This document shows positions 4,990-7,660 of a DNA stretch of 7,660 bases, piece by piece. The DNA is taken from assembly GCA_016844625.1 (NCBI GenBank), contig JAERMN010000134.1:1-7660 (forward strand). Reading direction: 5' to 3'. The translations under genes were made by a program, and so were the position numbers. The stretch's first letter is position 1. Each line of letters starts with the position of its first letter. The notes beneath the pieces are model-generated. The model had not been told where the DNA came from and did no database searches. It worked only from the letters and a program-made list of their open reading frames with translations. The DNA comes from Deltaproteobacteria bacterium (GTDB taxonomy: Bacteria; Desulfobacterota; Binatia; UBA9968).

Positions 4990-6105
4990 TCACGATCCCG
5001 TGGCCGCAGCTTTCTTGCTCGCCTCCATCTTGAACTCTCTGAGCAATTCACGTTGGCGCGACGTTAAGTCCGTCGGCGTTTTCACTTCAACCACGACATA
5101 GAGATCGCCCTTGCCTCGCCCATGCAGGCGCGGCATGCCTTTGCCGCGGGCGCGCAACATCGTGCCGTTTTGCGTGCCCGGTGGCACGGTGACGATGACC
5201 TTTTCATCTTCAAGGCAAGGCACCGTCACTTTGGTGCCAAGGGCGGCGTCGGGTAAAGAAATCGGCATCACCGCATAGAGATCGTCGCCGTCGCGTTTCA
5301 GCGTGGCATGAGGTTGGATGTAGATCCGCACCAGCAGATCTCCGGGCGGCGCGCCTTGAGGGCCGGCCTCGCCTTGGCCGGCGAGACGGAGCAGCATGCC
5401 ATGCTCGACACCGGCGGGAATTTGCACTTTGATCGAGTGGGGCAAAAATTGCAGGCCGCTCCCTTTGCAGGTCACGCAGGGCGATTCGATGAATAAGCCG
5501 CGCCCGTTACAGCGCGTGCAGGTGGTCAGCGTCACGACGCGCATCGTCTTGTCGGCGCGGACCTGTTGCTTCTCGCCGGTGCCGTGGCACTCCGAGCAGC
5601 TCACCGGCTTGGTTCCCGGTTTGGCGCCGTTACCGCCGCAAGTTTTGCAAATATCCGAGCGCGTGAGCTTGATGACTCGCTCGCCGCCCTTGGCGGCGTC
5701 ATCCAAGGTGAGATGCAAATCGTAGCGCAGATCGGCGCCCTGGGGACTAACTTTGGATCGCGCCGTGCGGCCGGGAAACATGTCGCCAAACACGCTCCAC
5801 ACATCGCCCATCCGTCCGCCGAAGAAATCGCCGAAGTCGAAGTCGCGGAAGATGTCTTCGGTGCTCCAGCGCTCGCTCACACCGGCGTGGCCGGTGGTGT
5901 CGTAGGCTCGGCGTTTGGTCTCATCGGATAAGACCGCATAGGCTTCGGCGATTTCTTTGAATCGGTCCGTGGCATCGGCAGCGCTATTGCGATCCGGGTG
6001 CCACTGCATCGCCAGTTGTCGATAGGCTTGTTTAATCTGTTCCTGAGCGGCCGATCGGTCCAAGCCGAGAACTTCGTAGTAGTCGCGTTTGTGCTGCGCC
6101 GCCAT
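4990..6105 (-). CDS. dnaJ: Chaperone DnaJ (type I Hsp40)
   Basis: A 371-aa co-chaperone that delivers unfolded proteins to DnaK and stimulates its ATPase. The J domain is at about 8-73 with HPD at 36-38 and the YDTTGHAG end. A short Gly/Phe-rich linker at about 82-112 contains a DIFRDFDFGDFFGG stretch. The zinc-binding domain has all four CxxCxGxG repeats at 153-160, 170-177, 196-203 and 210-217. The spacing between the second and third is 4 residues longer than in E. coli DnaJ. The C-terminal substrate-binding domains run about 220-345, followed by a Lys/Ala-rich tail. The length is normal for the family, so this is full type I DnaJ, not CbpA. It starts at ATG 6105, 25 nt after the upstream stop, with only a weak GAG-containing ribosome site. 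No dnaK, grpE or hrcA is beside it, so it may be a secondary DnaJ or a rearranged locus. Confidence 0.95.
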   Translation of the reverse strand: MAAQHKRDYYEVLGLDRSAAQEQIKQAYRQLAMQWHPDRNSAADATDRFKEIAEAYAVLSDETKRRAYDTTGHAGVSERWSTEDIFRDFDFGDFFGGRMGDVWSVFGDMFPGRTARSKVSPQGADLRYDLHLTLDDAAKGGERVIKLTRSDICKTCGGNGAKPGTKPVSCSECHGTGEKQQVRADKTMRVVTLTTCTRCNGRGLFIESPCVTCKGSGLQFLPHSIKVQIPAGVEHGMLLRLAGQGEAGPQGAPPGDLLVRIYIQPHATLKRDGDDLYAVMPISLPDAALGTKVTVPCLEDEKVIVTVPPGTQNGTMLRARGKGMPRLHGRGKGDLYVVVEVKTPTDLTSRQRELLREFKMEASKKAAATGS

Positions 6106-6130
6106 GATTCAATTTCTCGCCAGCAACTCG

Positions 6131-7153
6131 CTAGATTCTTGTCAGCTCATCTTGTTCGAACAACGGTAGACTCCGCAGCCCGTCCGCGCTGAGCATCTTC
6201 ACTCCATGGCTCTTGTCGGTAATTTTCCCGATCACCGTTGCCGCAATCGCTTGCGCATGGAGAGCTGAGACGATGCGATCTGTCTCCGCTGTTGGCGCGA
6301 CGATGAGCAACGCCCCAGAAGCGATCAAACCCAAAGGATCGAGATGATAGTGATTACACAGCGCTTGGCTCTCGGCAAAGACGGGGATGGCTTCGGCATC
6401 GACACGCATGCCGACGCCCGCCGCCCAAGCGAGCTCGTGCAGAGCGGTCGCTAGGCCGCCTTCGGTCGGATCGTGCATCGCGTGGACGACGCCCGCTTCA
6501 GTTGCGGCGATGGCTTCCTTGAGCACGCTGATGCCGGGTTGATAGACAAAGTTTCGGCAACGGGCGAGGGTGTATTCATCCATCACCGTGAAAAGATCAC
6601 TGGCCCGTTCGCGCGCGATGACGGCAGTGCCTTCAATGGCGATGCCCTTGGTCAGAATAATCGCATCGCCCGGTTTAGCGCCGTCGGCGCGGATGAGTTT
6701 GTCCTTGGCGACTTCGCCTAACATCTGCCCAACGACGATCGGTCGAGTTAAGCCCGTGGTAATTTCCGTGTGGCCGCCGATTAAACTGACGCCGATGCTC
6801 TCACAGGCTTTCAAAGTGTCGTGAAAAATTGTCTCAGCCATCGTCTCCGTGGTGAGCTCTTCAGGCAAGAGCAATGTCGCGAGATACCACATCGGCCGGC
6901 CACCTTTGGTGGCGATGTCGTTGGCATTGATGTGGACGGCGTACCAACCGATCTGCTCGGCGGTGAAAGTAATCGGGTCGGTTTTAGCGATCAGGTAACG
7001 CGGGCCGCCGGTATCGATAACCGCGGCGTCCTCGCCGATACCGGGGCCGACGATGACGCGGCGGTCTTTGATACGGTTCTGCTTGAGCAGCCGCTCCAAC
7101 GTTTTGATTGGCAGCTTGCCGATGGGGAATCGAAGTGAGCTAGTGCGACGCAT
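6131..7153 (-). CDS. AIR synthase-related (HypE-like) ATP-binding protein
   Basis: A 340-aa protein of the PurM/HypE/SelD/ThiL fold superfamily. The N-terminal AIRS domain includes GPGIGEDAAVID (37-48), KTDPITF (57-63), INANDIATKGGRP (75-87) and GGHTEIT (126-132); these Asp/Asn/Gly residues bind ATP and metal. The C-terminal domain (about 160-320) includes MHDPTEGGLATALHELA (226-242) and DPLGLIASGALLI (272-284). Overall it is closest to HypE-like proteins. HypE carries a C-terminal cysteine that takes the carbamoyl/cyano group; this protein ends DELTRI without Cys, and no hyp genes are near. So the hydrogenase role is doubtful and the substrate is unknown. I chose ATG 7153, since RFPIGKLP is the usual family start. 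An upstream TTG (7246) would overlap the preceding gene by 44 nt and add a low-quality leader. The stop is TAG, 25 nt before dnaJ. Confidence 0.82.
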   Translation of the reverse strand: MRRTSSLRFPIGKLPIKTLERLLKQNRIKDRRVIVGPGIGEDAAVIDTGGPRYLIAKTDPITFTAEQIGWYAVHINANDIATKGGRPMWYLATLLLPEELTTETMAETIFHDTLKACESIGVSLIGGHTEITTGLTRPIVVGQMLGEVAKDKLIRADGAKPGDAIILTKGIAIEGTAVIARERASDLFTVMDEYTLARCRNFVYQPGISVLKEAIAATEAGVVHAMHDPTEGGLATALHELAWAAGVGMRVDAEAIPVFAESQALCNHYHLDPLGLIASGALLIVAPTAETDRIVSALHAQAIAATVIGKITDKSHGVKMLSADGLRSLPLFEQDELTRI

Positions 7154-7202
7154 TGGCGTAAGCTCGGACGCTGATAGCGGCCCATTGCAAGATGAAGCGC
7201 TG

Positions 7203-7660
7203 TTAGCTGGCACGGCTGATTTTTCGCCGCGCCGGCCATAGCTCAAGGAGCGCCTTGGGCAAACTATTTTTTACGTCCTCGATCTCGCCGTCGCTGGTGT
7301 GGCGCTCGAGCACTTTGAGTACGGCGCGGACTATGCTCTCCGGCCGCACCGTGACATCGCCTTTGAAGGCGGTTTTAACATGGGCGAGAAAATCTTCTTT
7401 GTGCCTTTCCTTATGCGGCTTGCCTTTGAGCGTCCAGCCTTCGTAGTAGAAGCCGCGCACCAGCATCGGCAGCTGGGCGCCGAGCTGGACCGCTTCCTCG
7501 ACGGTCAAACGGTCGCGCAAAGCGTGCAGAACGGTCCGCAGCGCGAGATAGGTCTTTTCCGGTTTACCTTCCCAGTCGAGTTCAGCCATCAGATCGTTCA
7601 ACCAAATCTGAGTTTTTTGCAGCGTGCCGTCGAAAACGTCGCGGCTAGTCTTGCGGCGCG
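7203..7660 (-). CDS. DUF2267 domain protein, 5' end beyond the window
   Basis: A protein of the DUF2267 family, whose function is unknown; members are small, soluble and helical. The frame is open from the window end at 7660 down to TAA at 7203-7205, about 151 visible codons. Family-type features include the early segment VFDGTLQKTQIWLNDL, then KTYLALRTVLHALRDRLTVE, AVQLGAQLPMLVRGFYYEGW, and a second similar helical half with RAVLKVLERHTSDGEIEDVK. A TTG at 7601 lies inside the conserved N-terminal helix, so it is not a credible start; the true start is upstream of the window. The C-terminus is basic (ARRKISRAS). It is probably the first visible gene of the minus-strand cluster, 49 nt before the AIR-synthase-like gene. 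Only co-directional spacing suggests a link. Confidence 0.85.
   Translation of the reverse strand, partial: RRKTSRDVFDGTLQKTQIWLNDLMAELDWEGKPEKTYLALRTVLHALRDRLTVEEAVQLGAQLPMLVRGFYYEGWTLKGKPHKERHKEDFLAHVKTAFKGDVTVRPESIVRAVLKVLERHTSDGEIEDVKNSLPKALLELWPARRKISRAS

Noticed and set aside
4990..4992. TGA between dnaJ and the in-frame methyltransferase as a recoded (selenocysteine) codon.
   Set aside because: DnaJ ends at its normal length, the methyltransferase has its own ATG, and the hairpin downstream does not show a recognisable selenocysteine-insertion element.
6131..7153. Assignment as PurM, ThiL or SelD.
   Set aside because: The motif set (KTDPITF, NANDIATKGGRP, MHDPTEGGLATAL) fits HypE-like proteins better. 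The N-terminal Cys/Sec region of SelD is absent and no purine or thiamine genes are near.
7154..7246. 31-residue N-terminal extension of the AIR-synthase-like protein from TTG 7246.
   Set aside because: It overlaps the DUF2267 gene, uses a poor start codon, and family members begin close to the RFPIGKLP segment.
1..7660. CRISPR array, tRNA or rRNA genes, insertion sequence or phage genes.
   Set aside because: No regularly spaced repeats, no tRNA-like cloverleaf or rRNA segment, and no transposase, integrase or phage protein frame was seen on either strand.

Overview
The window looks like chromosomal DNA of a Gram-negative, outer-membrane-bearing bacterium of moderately high GC. The evidence is an Mla-type lipid-transport ABC system with an MCE protein, a lipoprotein with a Cys lipobox, and dispersed intergenic repeats of the GTCATTCC...GCG family. 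An uncultivated deltaproteobacterial or Binatota-like lineage is my guess; it is an inference from gene flavour and cannot be proved from this window.

Two parts can be separated. The left part (1-760) is gene-poor. It holds one small plus-strand gene (208-423, 71 aa, unrecognised). Its upstream region contains a convincing sigma-54 type -24/-12 promoter (143-158), a perfect 8-bp inverted repeat at activator distance (66-93) and a very strong ribosome binding site (193-199). After it comes a 337-base non-coding stretch with a 106-bp repeat element (477-582) bounded by imperfect 12-bp inverted ends. Apparent short ORFs over this element are translations of repeat DNA, not genes.

The right part (761-7660) is one tightly packed minus-strand cluster of eight genes. 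In transcription order they are: a DUF2267 protein (5' end outside the window), an AIR-synthase/HypE-like protein, DnaJ, an isoprenylcysteine-methyltransferase-like membrane protein, a STAS-MlaE permease fusion, an MlaF ATPase, an MlaD/MCE protein and an ABC-transport auxiliary (PqiC-like) lipoprotein. Spacings run from a 16-nt overlap to 87 nt, so transcription as one or two operons is likely.

The last four genes form a complete inner-membrane lipid transporter plus an outer-membrane lipoprotein: permease with built-in STAS domain, ATPase, MCE substrate-binding/tunnel protein, and a lipoprotein likely to act at the outer membrane. There is no mlaB, no mlaC and no mlaA in the window. The STAS fusion replaces MlaB, and the lipoprotein suggests a Pqi-like way of reaching the outer membrane. 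The methyltransferase-like gene ends 3 nt before the permease gene and may belong functionally to the lipid system. DnaJ and the AIR-synthase-like protein lack their classical partners (dnaK/grpE, other hyp genes) here.

No wholly new system is proven. The best candidates for follow-up are the sigma-54-controlled orphan small protein, the mixed Mla/Pqi transporter with its methyltransferase neighbour, and the bounded repeat element.
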